This document shows, in pieces, positions 17,129-26,190 of a DNA stretch of 64,000 nucleotides. The position numbers and the translations under genes are program-made. The notes beneath the pieces were generated by a model. It had not been told where the DNA came from. It did no database searches and worked only from the letters and a program-made list of their open reading frames with translations. Origin of the DNA: Comamonadaceae bacterium UBA4962 (lineage in GTDB: Bacteria; Pseudomonadota; Gammaproteobacteria; Burkholderiales; Burkholderiaceae_C); assembly GCA_002397315.1 (NCBI GenBank), contig DHAE01000006.1, positions 62,001-126,000 on the forward strand, in the 5' to 3' direction. Numbering within the stretch: position 1 is the stretch's first letter; every line of letters begins with the position of its first letter.

Positions 17129-17943
17129 TGCCGATGCCATTCGACACGCAGACCTGCCACGATCAGCATGGCCGCTATCCCCAAGCCACCACGGTCGAGG
17201 ATTTCCGGCGCAACCTGGCGGCGGTGCATGCGCGCATGGCCGCCGCCTGCCGCCGGGTGGGCCGTGATGCCGCGGCGGTTCGCCTGCTGCCGGTCAGCAA
17301 GACCCAACCCGAGGCCCGCTTGCGCCTGGCGCACGCGGCGGGCTGCCGGATGCTGGGCGAGAACAAGCCGCAGGAGGCCCACCGGAAATGGGAGGCCATG
17401 CAGGATCTGGCCGGTCTGCAATGGTCGGTCATCGGCCACCTGCAAACCAACAAGGCGAAGCTGGTGGCGCGCTTTGCCCACGAATTCCAGGCGCTGGACA
17501 GCCTGCGCGTGGCCGAGGCGCTGGATCGCCGCCTGCAGACCGAAGGGCGTTCGCTGGAGGTGTTCGTGCAGGTCAACACCTCGGGCGAGGCCAGCAAGTA
17601 CGGCCTCGCTCCTGAGGACGTGCCGGCCTTCATCCAGGCGCTGCCGGCGTTTTCGGCGCTGCGCGTGCGTGGGCTGATGACGCTGGCGCTGTTCTCCGGC
17701 GAGGCCGAACGGGTGCGCCAGTGCTTCGTGCTGCTGCGCACCCTGCGCGACCGGTTGCGCCAAGGTGCTCCCACGGGCATCGGGCTGGATGAACTGTCCA
17801 TGGGAATGTCCGGCGACTTCGAAATCGCCATCGAGGAAGGTGCCACCGTGGTGCGCGTCGGCCAGGCCATCTTCGGCGCACGCGCCACGCCGGACAGCCA
17901 TTACTGGCCCGGCCAACCCGGCGCACAGGAGCCGTCCCCGTGA
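17128..17943 (+). CDS. YggS/PLPBP-type PLP homeostasis protein
   Basis: 271-residue protein of the YggS (PROSC/PLPBP) family, a single-domain fold-type III PLP-binding protein that keeps free PLP and amino acid pools balanced. The PLP lysine is in LLPVSKTQPE; GENKPQEAHRKW and HLQTNKAK are the usual later motifs, and ELSMGMSGDFEIAIEEGATVVRVG is the C-terminal phosphate-binding part. It has about 25 extra N-terminal residues compared with the usual 230. It starts inside the transporter stop and ends in a GTGA overlap with the next gene. Confidence 0.88.
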   Translation: MPMPFDTQTCHDQHGRYPQATTVEDFRRNLAAVHARMAAACRRVGRDAAAVRLLPVSKTQPEARLRLAHAAGCRMLGENKPQEAHRKWEAMQDLAGLQWSVIGHLQTNKAKLVARFAHEFQALDSLRVAEALDRRLQTEGRSLEVFVQVNTSGEASKYGLAPEDVPAFIQALPAFSALRVRGLMTLALFSGEAERVRQCFVLLRTLRDRLRQGAPTGIGLDELSMGMSGDFEIAIEEGATVVRVGQAIFGARATPDSHYWPGQPGAQEPSP

Positions 17944-18647
17944 AAACCGCTGTTGCCATCCGCCATCTGCACTTCGAAGACCTCGGCACGCTGGGGCCGC
18001 TGCTGGAGGCGCGCGGATATGCCGTGCGCTACCTGGATGCCACGACCGAAGACTGTCGCACCGCCGATGCGGTGGCGGCCGATCTGCTGGTGGTGCTGGG
18101 CGGTCCCATAGGCGCCTACGACGACGTGCTCCATCCCTTCCTCTCCGACGAGCTGGACGTGATTTCCGAGCGGCTGCGACACCAGCGCCCGCTGCTGGGC
18201 ATTTGCCTGGGCGCGCAACTGATTGCCCGTGCACTCGGCGCGGGTGTCAGCGGCATGGGGGTCAAGGAAATCGGCTTCGCGCCCCTGGATTTGTCTCTGG
18301 CGGGCGAGGCCTCCCCGCTGGCGGCGCTGGGCGATGTGCCGGTGCTGCACTGGCATGGCGACCGTTTCGAGATTCCCGCCGGGGCCACGCGGCTGGCGGG
18401 CACGCCCGTCTGCGACAACCAGGCGTTCGGCGTGGGGCACCATGTGCTGGCGCTGCAGTGCCATCTGGAGGCGGACCCGCGCCATATCGAGCGCTGGCTG
18501 GTCGGCCATGCCTGCGAGTTGGCGCAGGCCGGCATCGACCCACGCATCTTGCGCGCCGAAGCACGGGCCCTGCGCTCCGTTGTGCCGCAGGCGGCGCGGG
18601 AGGTGTTTGCTTCCTGGCTGGATGGGATCGGGGCCGCAAGGTGGTGA
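17940..18647 (+). CDS. Class I glutamine amidotransferase-like protein
   Basis: 235-residue cytoplasmic protein with the GATase-1 triad: Cys in GICLGAQLIA near residue 88, then His and Glu in LQCHLEADP near residue 180, as in the glutaminase domain of GMP synthase. The N-terminal RHLHFEDLGTLGPLLEARG and HWHGDRFEIP are typical of the free-standing GuaA-like group, and unlike PdxT in length. It starts with GTG overlapping the YggS stop. No synthetase partner is adjacent, so its amidation or gamma-glutamyl hydrolase substrate is unknown. Confidence 0.85.
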   Translation: MKTAVAIRHLHFEDLGTLGPLLEARGYAVRYLDATTEDCRTADAVAADLLVVLGGPIGAYDDVLHPFLSDELDVISERLRHQRPLLGICLGAQLIARALGAGVSGMGVKEIGFAPLDLSLAGEASPLAALGDVPVLHWHGDRFEIPAGATRLAGTPVCDNQAFGVGHHVLALQCHLEADPRHIERWLVGHACELAQAGIDPRILRAEARALRSVVPQAAREVFASWLDGIGAARW

Positions 18648-18687
18648 CGCGGGCAGGCCGCTGTGGAGGGGGCCCGCCCCTTCGCCG

Positions 18688-19695
18688 TCAGCGCCGCACC
18701 TGCAGCGCGCCCGGGTTCACGATGTTCGCGGGCGTGCCGCGGATGTAGTTCACCACATTGTCGAAGGCCGCGCCGAAATACAGCTCGTAGCTGTCCTGTT
18801 CCACGTAGCCGATGTGGGGCGTGCAGATGCAGTTCTCCAGCCGCAGCAGCGCATGGCCCTGCAGGATGGGCTCGCTCTCGAACACGTCCACGGCGGCCAT
18901 GCCGGGGCGTCCGCGGTTCAGGGCGGCGATCAGGGCGTCGGGCTCGATCAGCTCGGCGCGCGAGGTGTTCACGAGCAGGGCATTGGGCTTCATCGAGGAC
19001 AGGTCTTCCAGGCGCACGATGCCGCGGGTGTCGTCGTTGAGCCGCAGGTGCAGCGAGACCACGTCGCACTGCGAGAAGAATTCCTCGCGCGTGGTCGCCA
19101 CCTGCAGCCCTTCGCTCAGGGCCTGCGCGCGCGACGCCTCCCGGCCCCAGACGCGCACGTTCATGCCGAACGCGCGGCCGTAGCCCGCGACGATCTGCCC
19201 GATGCGGCCGTAGCCCCAGATCCCCAGGGTCTTGCCGCGCAGCACGGTGCCCACGCCGAAGTTCGGCGGCATCGAGGCCGAGCGCAGGCCGGACTGCTGC
19301 CAGGCGCCGTGTTTCAGGTTGGAGATGTACTGGGGCAGGCGCCGCATGGCCGCCATGATCAGCGCCCAGGTGAGTTCGGCCGGCGCCACCGGCGAACCCA
19401 CGCCTTCTGCCACGGCGATGCCGCGCTCGGTGCAGGCGGCCACGTCGATGTGCGGGCCCACCTTGCCGGTCTGGGCGATGAGCTTCAGGCGGGGCAGCTT
19501 CTCCACGAGCTGGCGCGTGATCTGGGTGCGCTCGCGGATGAGCACGATGATGTCGGCGTCCTTGAGGCGCACCGAGAGCTGGCCGAGGCCCTTGACGGTG
19601 TTGGTGTAGACCTTCGCCGTGTAGGCGTCGAGGCGCGCGGCGCAATGGAGTTTGCGGACGGCGTCCTGGTAGTCGTCGAGGATGACAATGTTCAT
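18688..19695 (-). CDS. D-2-hydroxyacid dehydrogenase family protein
   Basis: 335-residue NAD(P)-dependent D-isomer-specific 2-hydroxyacid dehydrogenase. The Rossmann motif is GIWGYGRIGQIVAGYG, the catalytic Arg lies in NTSRAELIEP, and the catalytic His lies in CTPHIGYVE. It resembles phosphoglycerate dehydrogenase-like proteins but is too short for SerA. MNIVILDDYQ at 19695 is the natural start; a Met three codons upstream (19704) is possible. It converges with the amidotransferase gene and is divergent, across 350 bases, from an acyl-CoA synthetase. The substrate is not known. Confidence 0.85.
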   Translation of the reverse strand: MNIVILDDYQDAVRKLHCAARLDAYTAKVYTNTVKGLGQLSVRLKDADIIVLIRERTQITRQLVEKLPRLKLIAQTGKVGPHIDVAACTERGIAVAEGVGSPVAPAELTWALIMAAMRRLPQYISNLKHGAWQQSGLRSASMPPNFGVGTVLRGKTLGIWGYGRIGQIVAGYGRAFGMNVRVWGREASRAQALSEGLQVATTREEFFSQCDVVSLHLRLNDDTRGIVRLEDLSSMKPNALLVNTSRAELIEPDALIAALNRGRPGMAAVDVFESEPILQGHALLRLENCICTPHIGYVEQDSYELYFGAAFDNVVNYIRGTPANIVNPGALQVRR

Positions 19696-19704
19696 GGAGT
19701 CCAT

Positions 19705-20046
19705 GGGCCGCAGGCCGTGACCGCGCGCAGCGCCGCGCGGGCCGGCATGAAATAGCGATGAATGTGCGGAAAAAAGCTGCGGCGCCGCCCGCCGGGCGGA
19801 GGGCGGGGCGTGGCGGCGCGCAGGCGTGCCCCGCATTGTCGTTCATGGGGGAATGCCCCGGCCGCCACACGGGCCCGGAAAGGGTGCTTGGGGGACAAGC
19901 GGTTACAAAAACGCGGTGTCCCGAAACGTCCCCGGGTGCGTGGCGGCAGGCACTGCGCCGCACGTCGCATGGGTGACCGGGCCTAGGGGCCATCCCCAAT
20001 ACGGGCACGGCGCGTGCGGCCCACGATGGGGGTTTCGTTTCGATCC
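19705..20046. other. Long intergenic region between divergent genes
   Basis: No convincing gene is seen here. It holds the promoters of the hydroxyacid dehydrogenase and the acyl-CoA synthetase. Around 19785-19810 there is a very GC-rich self-complementary stretch (GCCGCCCGCCGGGCGG), and around 19900-19925 a less GC-rich part (GGTTACAAAAACGC). Neither matches a named regulatory element. Confidence 0.5.
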
Positions 20047-21801
20047 ATGGAAACTCTGGAAGTCCGCCGACCCATGCCTGCCCCACAAGTCCACTACGCC
20101 CATTGGCCCAAGCGCCTGCCGCATTCCCTCACACCGCCCGCCACATCGCTGTGGAACAACCTGGCCGTCAACGCGCAGCGCTACCCGGACAAGCCGGCGC
20201 TGGTGTTCTTCGGCGCGCAACTGGGATACCGGGCACTGGCGGACGCGGCGGAGCGCCTGGCCGCGCATTTGCGCGCGTCGGGTGTGCGCCGGGGCGACCG
20301 CGTGCTGCTGTGCATGCAGAACTGCCCGCAGCTCGTCATCGCGCACTTCGCCATCCTGCGTGCCGATGCCGTCGTGGTGCCCGTCAATCCGATGAACCGC
20401 GCGGAAGAGCTCAAGCACTACATCACCGATCCCGATGCGCGCGTGGCCATCACCACGGCCGACCTCGCGCCCGAAGTGGCCGCCGCGAGCAATGCCCTCC
20501 CGGCCGAGCGGCGGCTGCAGCACCTGGTGGTGTCGCAGTTCGCGGATGCGTTCGATCCGGCATCGGAAGAGGCGCGGGCCATGCCCGCGGCCTGGCGCGA
20601 CTGGCTCTGCACCGCCCGGCCGCTGCCGGCGCTGGGCGGCGGCGCGGTGCATGCCTGGAGCGAGGCCCTGGCCTGCCAGGATGCGATCCCCGCGCCGGAG
20701 GCCGGCCCGGACGATCTCGCCGTGCTGCCCTACACCAGCGGCACCACGGGCCTGCCCAAGGGCTGCATGCATCCGCACCGCAGCATCATGCACAACGCCG
20801 TCGCCAGCGCGCTCTGGGGCACGGCCACGTCCGAAAGCGTGACGCTGGCCGTGGTGCCGATGTTCCACATCACCGGCATGGTGAGCCTGATGCACTCGTC
20901 GATCTATGCCGGGGCGACGCTGGTGATGATGCCGCGCTGGGACCGCGACCTGGCGGGCCGGCTCATCTCGCGCTACCGCGTCACCAACTGGACGAACATT
21001 CCCACCATGGTGATCGACCTGATGGCGAGCCCGCATTTCGGGGGCTACGACCTCTCCAGCCTGGTCTACATCGGCGGCGGCGGGGCGGCCATGCCGCAGG
21101 CCGTCGCGCAGCGGCTGCTGGACCAGTTCGGCCTGCGCTATTCCGAGGGCTACGGCCTGACCGAAACCGCCGCGCCCTCGCACACCAACCCGCCGGACCG
21201 GCCCAAGCAGCAGTGCCTGGGCATTCCCTTCATCAGCACCGATGCCCGGGTCATCGACCCGGACACGCTCCAGGAAGTGCCCACGGGCGAGCAGGGCGAG
21301 ATCGTGATCCATGGTCCCGGCGTGTTCAGCGGCTACTGGAAGCTGCCCGTGCCGACCGAGGCGGCCTTCATCGAGCTCGATGGCAAACGCTTCTTCCGGT
21401 CCGGCGACCTGGGCCGCGTGGACGAAGAGGGCTATTTCTTCATCACCGACCGCCTGAAGCGCATGATCAACGCGAGCGGCTTCAAGGTGTGGCCCGCCGA
21501 GGTCGAGGCGCTGATGTTCCGCCACCCCGCGATCCAGGAGGCCTGCGTGATCTCCGCGCGCGACAGCTACCGCGGCGAGACGGTGAAGGCCGTGGTGGTG
21601 CTGCGGCCTTCGCACCGGGGGCAGGTGTCCGAGGCCGACATCGTCGCCTGGTGTCGCGACAACATGGCCGTCTACAAGGTGCCGCGCGTGGTGCAGTTCG
21701 CCGACGCGCTGCCCAAGAGCGGCAGCGGCAAGGTGATGTGGCGGCAGCTGCAGGAGGCGGAAGCCGCGGAGCCGGCCGCTGCGGAGGCACCGGCGCGCTG
21801 A
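20047..21801 (+). CDS. AMP-binding long-chain acyl-CoA synthetase-like protein
   Basis: 584-residue member of the ANL adenylating family, activating a carboxylic acid with ATP and CoA. The P-loop is YTSGTTGLPKG near residue 235, the adenine motif is EGYGLTETAAP, the Asp is in FRSGDLGRVDEEGYFFITDR, and the C-terminal catalytic Lys is in KSGSGKVMWRQL. Length and motifs fit medium/long-chain fatty acyl-CoA ligases. Starts at 20047 and at 20074 (MPAPQVHYAHW) are both possible; neither has a good ribosome-binding site. The C-terminus has a short Ala/Glu-rich tail. Confidence 0.87.
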   Translation: METLEVRRPMPAPQVHYAHWPKRLPHSLTPPATSLWNNLAVNAQRYPDKPALVFFGAQLGYRALADAAERLAAHLRASGVRRGDRVLLCMQNCPQLVIAHFAILRADAVVVPVNPMNRAEELKHYITDPDARVAITTADLAPEVAAASNALPAERRLQHLVVSQFADAFDPASEEARAMPAAWRDWLCTARPLPALGGGAVHAWSEALACQDAIPAPEAGPDDLAVLPYTSGTTGLPKGCMHPHRSIMHNAVASALWGTATSESVTLAVVPMFHITGMVSLMHSSIYAGATLVMMPRWDRDLAGRLISRYRVTNWTNIPTMVIDLMASPHFGGYDLSSLVYIGGGGAAMPQAVAQRLLDQFGLRYSEGYGLTETAAPSHTNPPDRPKQQCLGIPFISTDARVIDPDTLQEVPTGEQGEIVIHGPGVFSGYWKLPVPTEAAFIELDGKRFFRSGDLGRVDEEGYFFITDRLKRMINASGFKVWPAEVEALMFRHPAIQEACVISARDSYRGETVKAVVVLRPSHRGQVSEADIVAWCRDNMAVYKVPRVVQFADALPKSGSGKVMWRQLQEAEAAEPAAAEAPAR

Positions 21802-21842
21802 GCCGGAGCGGGTTGCCGGAGGCGCCCGCAGCCTGCCGGCGC

Positions 21843-22250
21843 TCAGTGCCCCATGGCCGGCTGGGCGGGCACGCCGCGGCCCCGGTGGCCGGACACCAGC
21901 GCCTGCAGGTCGCGCTCCAGCAGGGCCGGATCGCCCAGCTGCAGTTCGATCAGCCGGCGCAGGTGGGTGACGCTGTCGAGGTCGATCGTGTCGCCCTGCA
22001 GGCCCGCGCAGCTGCCGTCCACGTGCGCCAGCTCGCCGGACATCGCGATCTGCTCCTGCCCCTCCATCAGCGGAATGGAGAGTGCGCAGGCCACGCCCTG
22101 CGGCAGGGACTGGCCGGCCGGCAGTTCCACCAGCGCGCCGCGCAGCGAGACGTCGAGCACCTGCACCTCGAAGGTGCCGTGGCCGCTCACGGTGAGGCGG
22201 GCGGGCGCCTCGAAGGCGACGCGGACATAGTTGCGGCGTTCATGGGCCAT
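21843..22250 (-). CDS. PilZ domain protein (c-di-GMP receptor)
   Basis: 135-residue cytoplasmic PilZ protein. The c-di-GMP-binding signature is visible: basic residues in ERRNYVRVAFEAP at the N-terminus (RxxxR-like) and DVSLRGALVEL (D/NxSxxG) near residue 35. The start at 22250 places the RxxxR-like motif immediately after the Met, as usual for single-domain PilZ proteins. It probably tunes motility, pili or exopolysaccharide in response to c-di-GMP; the target protein cannot be told from the neighbours. Confidence 0.87.
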   Translation of the reverse strand: MAHERRNYVRVAFEAPARLTVSGHGTFEVQVLDVSLRGALVELPAGQSLPQGVACALSIPLMEGQEQIAMSGELAHVDGSCAGLQGDTIDLDSVTHLRRLIELQLGDPALLERDLQALVSGHRGRGVPAQPAMGH

Positions 22251-22453
22251 GGAAAATCTCCTGGAGGCTCGGCCGGGCGGCAGCCGCGGCGGCATGGATG
22301 CTACTGCAGCCCACGGGCACGCGGTGCATGCGGCCAGGGAATTCTTTCAAAGTGCGTGCGGCGTCCGCACGGCATCCGCGGGTGACGCCGGCAGGCTTGC
22401 GCACGCATGCCGAGGCGCGGAGCCGCTCCGCAGCGCGTTAAGCTTCCCGAACC

Positions 22454-23230
22454 ATGGCGCACATCACTTTTTCCCCGCCTTATCTGCCTCCCGGACAGGT
22501 CGCCGCGCACCTGCGCAGCACCGGCTACGCCGTGCTGCGGCCCGAAGACACCGCCGCCTGGATCGGGGTGCCGCTCGCGCAACTGCAGGCGCTGCATGCC
22601 GACTGGCCGTCCCTGCCGCCCGACGAGTTCCTGAAGGATGGCGGCCGCTACCGCCGGCGCCGGCATTCCTGCTTCGTGGCCGAGGGGCCCGGTGCGGAGG
22701 GCGTGAGGCAGGTACCGCACCGCGCCCACTGGCAGCCGCTCGACTACAACGCCCTGCACGGCGGCATGCAGCGCTGGTTCGCGCCGATGCTGGACGCCAC
22801 CACCGCGCAACCGGCTTGGCGCGCGCTGCTCGCCGCGCTGGCGCGACTGTCGCAAGAGGCGCTGGCGGAACGGCCCGGGCCATGGTTCCTGGAGGCGCAC
22901 CAGTTCCGCATCGACACCACCGACGGCATCGGCCGCCCCACGCCCGAGGGCGCGCACCGCGACGGCGTGGACCTCGTGGCCGTGTTCCTCGTGGGCCGCC
23001 AGGGCGTGAAGGGCGGCGAAACCCGCATCTTCGAGGCGGCCGGCCCGAGCGGCCACCGCTTCACGCTCAGCGAGCCCTGGTCGCTCATGCTGCTCGACGA
23101 CGCGCGCATGATCCATGAAACCACGCCGATCCAGCCGCTGGGCGAGGGCGCCGGTTTCCGCGACACGCTGGTGGTCACCTGCCGGCGCGGCGGGTTCCAG
23201 GAGGAGGCCGCAGCAACCCCAGAGGCTTGA
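22454..23230 (+). CDS. 2OG-Fe(II) dioxygenase family protein (PF10014 type)
   Basis: 258-residue protein related to the family that contains Bacillus L-isoleucine 4-hydroxylase. The iron ligands are probably His and Asp in GAHRDGVDLVAVF (HRD) and the His in MIHETTPIQP, with the Arg in GFRDTLVV as 2-oxoglutarate ligand. The segments LEAHQFRID and GGETRIFE are also family-typical. Such enzymes hydroxylate free amino acids. It stands alone between a PilZ gene and a stress protein, so the substrate is unknown. Confidence 0.8.
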   Translation: MAHITFSPPYLPPGQVAAHLRSTGYAVLRPEDTAAWIGVPLAQLQALHADWPSLPPDEFLKDGGRYRRRRHSCFVAEGPGAEGVRQVPHRAHWQPLDYNALHGGMQRWFAPMLDATTAQPAWRALLAALARLSQEALAERPGPWFLEAHQFRIDTTDGIGRPTPEGAHRDGVDLVAVFLVGRQGVKGGETRIFEAAGPSGHRFTLSEPWSLMLLDDARMIHETTPIQPLGEGAGFRDTLVVTCRRGGFQEEAAATPEA

Positions 23231-23308
23231 TGCGAATCAACCCTGTGGCGCCGCGTTGCGGCACACTGGTGCCGTCAGTTCCACAACCATCAACGAAGGA
23301 GAAGTCCC

Positions 23309-23746
23309 ATGTTCAAGCACATCCTGATTCCGGTGGACGGTTCGCCGACCTCCATGACGGCCGTGGCCAAGGCCGCCGGCCTCGCCAAGGCCTTCGGCTC
23401 GCAGGTGACCGCCGTGTACGTCGTGGACCCATACCCCTTCACCGGCGTGGGCGCGGATTTCGCCTACGGGCAGTCGCAGTACATGAACGCCGCCACCGCC
23501 GAGGCGAACACCGCGCTGGACGCCACGCGCCGCGCGATGGAGGAGGCCGGGGTGCCCGTGAACACGGTGATCGGCGAAGGCCATGCCGTGCACGACGGCA
23601 TCCTGCAGGCGCTGGAGAGCACGGGTGCCGACCTGATCGTGATGGGTTCGCACGGCCGCCGCGGGCTGGAGAAGCTGGTGCTGGGCAGCGTCACGCAGCG
23701 CGTGCTGGGCGTGGTGCACACGCCGGTGCTGGTGGTGCGCGACTGA
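23309..23746 (+). CDS. Universal stress protein (UspA family)
   Basis: 145-residue single Usp domain, cytoplasmic. The N-terminus FKHILIPVDGSPTS and the C-terminal nucleotide motif GSHGRRGLEKLVLGSVT (G-x2-G-x9-G-S) indicate an ATP-binding UspA-type protein. GAAGGAG precedes the ATG. It is monocistronic: a strong terminator lies 21 bases after the stop. Confidence 0.92.
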   Translation: MFKHILIPVDGSPTSMTAVAKAAGLAKAFGSQVTAVYVVDPYPFTGVGADFAYGQSQYMNAATAEANTALDATRRAMEEAGVPVNTVIGEGHAVHDGILQALESTGADLIVMGSHGRRGLEKLVLGSVTQRVLGVVHTPVLVVRD

Positions 23747-23767
23747 TCCCGCCGGCGCCCCATGAAG

Positions 23768-23794
23768 AACGGCTCCCGCGGGAGCCGTTTTTTT
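23768..23794 (+). terminator. Rho-independent terminator after the universal stress gene
   Basis: AACGGCTCCC pairs with GGGAGCCGTT around a two-base centre and runs into seven Ts. An A-containing flank on the other side lets it also serve the convergent Bug gene ending at 23829. Confidence 0.9.
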
Positions 23795-23828
23795 CATGCC
23801 CAAGGCCGGCCTGGGCGGCTGACTTCCC

Positions 23829-24842
23829 TCAGGTCGTCGCGCTGATGTTCTTGTCCTTCGCGATCTTCGTCCAGCGGGCGCGGTCGGCGGACAGGCGTTT
23901 GCGCATCGCGTCCGCGGGCTGGTAGGCGGCGATGGCCCCGGCCTGCAGCAGCTTCTCCTGCACCTCCTTGTCGTTCGAGAGGATGTCCTTGAGTTCGCGG
24001 TTCAGGCGCGCACTCACGGCCGGCGGCGTGCCGAGCGGCGCGATGATGCCTCCCCAGGAGTCGAAGTCGAAGTTCGGGAAGCCCTGCTCCGAAATCGTCT
24101 TGACGCCCGGCAGCAGCAGCCGGCCGCGCGGCGAACTGAGCGCAATGGCCCGCAGCTTGCCGGCGCGGATATGCGGCAGGGCCGCCACCACGTCGGCGAA
24201 CATGATGCCCAACTGCCCGCCGAGCAGGTCGGTCACGGCGGGCGCGCTGCCGCGGTAGGGCACGTGCTGCATGTCGAAGCCGCCCAGGTCCTTGAGCTGC
24301 TCCATGGCCAGATGGCCGAAGCTGCCCGTGCCGGAACTGGTGTAGTTCAACGCCGGCTTGGCGGCCTTCGCCTGCGCGATCATCGCCCGGACGGAATCCA
24401 CGCCCTGCATCACCGACGGGTTCACGACGATGGCCATGGGCAGGTCATACACCGTGGACACGCACTGGAAGTCCTTCTCCACGTCGTAGGCGTTGTTGTT
24501 GTACATGAGCGGCGCCAGCAGCGCGGGCATGCCGAACATCGACAGGGTGTTGCCGTCCGGCGGCGACTTGATGAAAGAGGCCGTGCCGACGGAGCCCGAG
24601 GCGCCCGGCCGGTTGTCCACCACGACCGCGGTACCGAGCCGCTCGGCGAGCTTCTGCGAGACGATGCGCGCAGCCGTGTCGGTCGGCCCGCCCGCGGGGA
24701 AGGCCACCACCATCTTGACGATCTTGGCGGGCCACGCTTCTTCCGCCGCCAGGGCGTGCAGTCCGGTGCCCGCGAGGGCGGTCGCCGCGCCGGCCTGCAG
24801 CAGGCGTCGGCGGGTGAGGGGAAGGGTCGAATGGGGTTGCAT
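23829..24842 (-). CDS. Bug/TctC-family periplasmic substrate-binding protein
   Basis: 337-residue extracytoplasmic solute receptor. The N-terminus has a Tat-like twin-arginine stretch (LTRRRLLQAGAA) and a cleavage site after ALAAEEA. The mature part shows the Bug hallmarks MVVAFPAGGPTDTAARI, VVDNRPGASGSVGT and HVPYRGSAPA, in which the pocket binds a carboxylate. Tripartite partners TctA/TctB are absent. A CoA-transferase gene lies 76 bases upstream on the same strand, a common pairing suggesting uptake and CoA activation of the same acid, under the divergent LysR gene. Confidence 0.9.
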   Translation of the reverse strand: MQPHSTLPLTRRRLLQAGAATALAGTGLHALAAEEAWPAKIVKMVVAFPAGGPTDTAARIVSQKLAERLGTAVVVDNRPGASGSVGTASFIKSPPDGNTLSMFGMPALLAPLMYNNNAYDVEKDFQCVSTVYDLPMAIVVNPSVMQGVDSVRAMIAQAKAAKPALNYTSSGTGSFGHLAMEQLKDLGGFDMQHVPYRGSAPAVTDLLGGQLGIMFADVVAALPHIRAGKLRAIALSSPRGRLLLPGVKTISEQGFPNFDFDSWGGIIAPLGTPPAVSARLNRELKDILSNDKEVQEKLLQAGAIAAYQPADAMRKRLSADRARWTKIAKDKNISATT

Positions 24843-24918
24843 GCTTGTCTCCTTTGAATGAATCGTCGTGTGCGCCGGTGGGGCCGCGAAGGCCGCGCCG
24901 GCAGGGGCGCGTCCGGCC

Positions 24919-26109
24919 TCAGCCGGCCGCTGCCGCGTCTTCCAGGGCCTGCAGTTCGCGCAGGATCTCGTCGGTGTGCTCGCCCAGGCGGGGCGGCGTG
25001 CGGCGCACGCGCAGGCGTTCGCCGTCCATCACGTAGGGCGGCGACAGCACCGCCTGCGCACCCGCCTCGGTGTCCTCGTAGCGGTGCAGCAGGCCGGCGG
25101 CCTCGGTGCGGGGCGAGTTCAGCGCCGCGTGCATGCCCAGCACCTCGCCGCAGGGGATGTGGGCCTGCTCCAGGCGGGCGAGCAGTTCGCGCCGGCTGAA
25201 AGCCAGCAGGGCCTCGCGGACCATCGGCAGCAGCACGGCGCGGTGCGCGGAGCGTGCGGTGTTGGTGGCGAAACGTTCGTCGGCCGCCCATTCCGGCCGG
25301 CCCACCACGTCGCGGCAGAAGCGCTCGAACTGGCCGTTGTTGCCCACCGTCATGACGACCGGCCCGTCGCTCGCGTCGAACACGCCGTAGGGCACGATCG
25401 CCGGGTGCGCGTTGCCGAATTTCGGGGGATCGCCGTCCCGCAGCAGCGCCTCCATGCCGTAGTAGGAGGTGATCATCAGCCCGCAGTCGTAGAGCGCCAT
25501 CTGCACGTGGCGGCCCCGTCCGGTCGTGTGGCGTTCGTACAGCGCCGCGAGGATCGCCTGGCCCGCGTACATGCCGGTGAACATGTCCACCGCGGCCACG
25601 CCGAACTTCAGCGGGCCCTGTCCCTCTTCGCCGTTCATGGCCATGATGCCGGCCTCGCCCTGTACCACCAGGTCGTAGCCGGGCCGCTGCGCTTCCGCCG
25701 TGGCACGCGAATACCCGGAGATCGAGCAATAGACCAGCCGCGGATTCGACGCGCTCAGTTCCGCATAGCCGAGCCCCAACCGGTCGGCCCCGCCGGGCTT
25801 GAAGTTCTCGATCACCACGTCGGCCTGCGCGGCGAGGCGCCGGGCGACCGCGAGGCCGGCCTCGTCCTGCAGATCCAGCGCGATGGAGCGCTTGTTGCGG
25901 TTCGCGCTGTTGAAGTACGAGGTATTGCGCGCACCGATGCGCACGCCCCAGTCGCGGGTGTCGTCGCCGCGCTCCGGATGCTCCACCTTGACCACGTCGG
26001 CGCCCAGGTCGGCCAGCGCCATGGCGCACATCGGGCCGGCGAGCACGCGCGACAGGTCGAGGACGCGCAGGCCGGCGAGGGGAAGGGGGGCAGGGGTGCC
26101 GAGGTTCAT
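24919..26109 (-). CDS. Family III CoA-transferase (CaiB/BaiF)
   Basis: 396-residue enzyme that moves CoA between carboxylic acids. The N-terminal PLAGLRVLDLSRVLAGP and ADLGADVVKVEHPERGDDTR are family signatures; the nucleophilic Asp is probably the one in VAAVDMFTGMYAG. It begins the minus-strand operon that continues into a Bug-family binding protein. A LysR gene lies divergently 148 bases away with a LysR-type box between. The acid substrate is not indicated. Confidence 0.9.
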   Translation of the reverse strand: MNLGTPAPLPLAGLRVLDLSRVLAGPMCAMALADLGADVVKVEHPERGDDTRDWGVRIGARNTSYFNSANRNKRSIALDLQDEAGLAVARRLAAQADVVIENFKPGGADRLGLGYAELSASNPRLVYCSISGYSRATAEAQRPGYDLVVQGEAGIMAMNGEEGQGPLKFGVAAVDMFTGMYAGQAILAALYERHTTGRGRHVQMALYDCGLMITSYYGMEALLRDGDPPKFGNAHPAIVPYGVFDASDGPVVMTVGNNGQFERFCRDVVGRPEWAADERFATNTARSAHRAVLLPMVREALLAFSRRELLARLEQAHIPCGEVLGMHAALNSPRTEAAGLLHRYEDTEAGAQAVLSPPYVMDGERLRVRRTPPRLGEHTDEILRELQALEDAAAAG

Positions 26110-26190
26110 CGCGGGGGCAGGAGGAAGGAGTCGGACGCTTGGGTGGTGCGCGGCGGCGGGCGGCCGGCGGCGGCGCGAAGGCTCCGATTA

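Noticed and set aside
14291..17140. A 949-codon frame joining extra sequence to the MocR regulator.
   Set aside because: Residues before the Met at 15823 are antisense to the BenE-like transporter, show no domain, and would remove the shared promoter.
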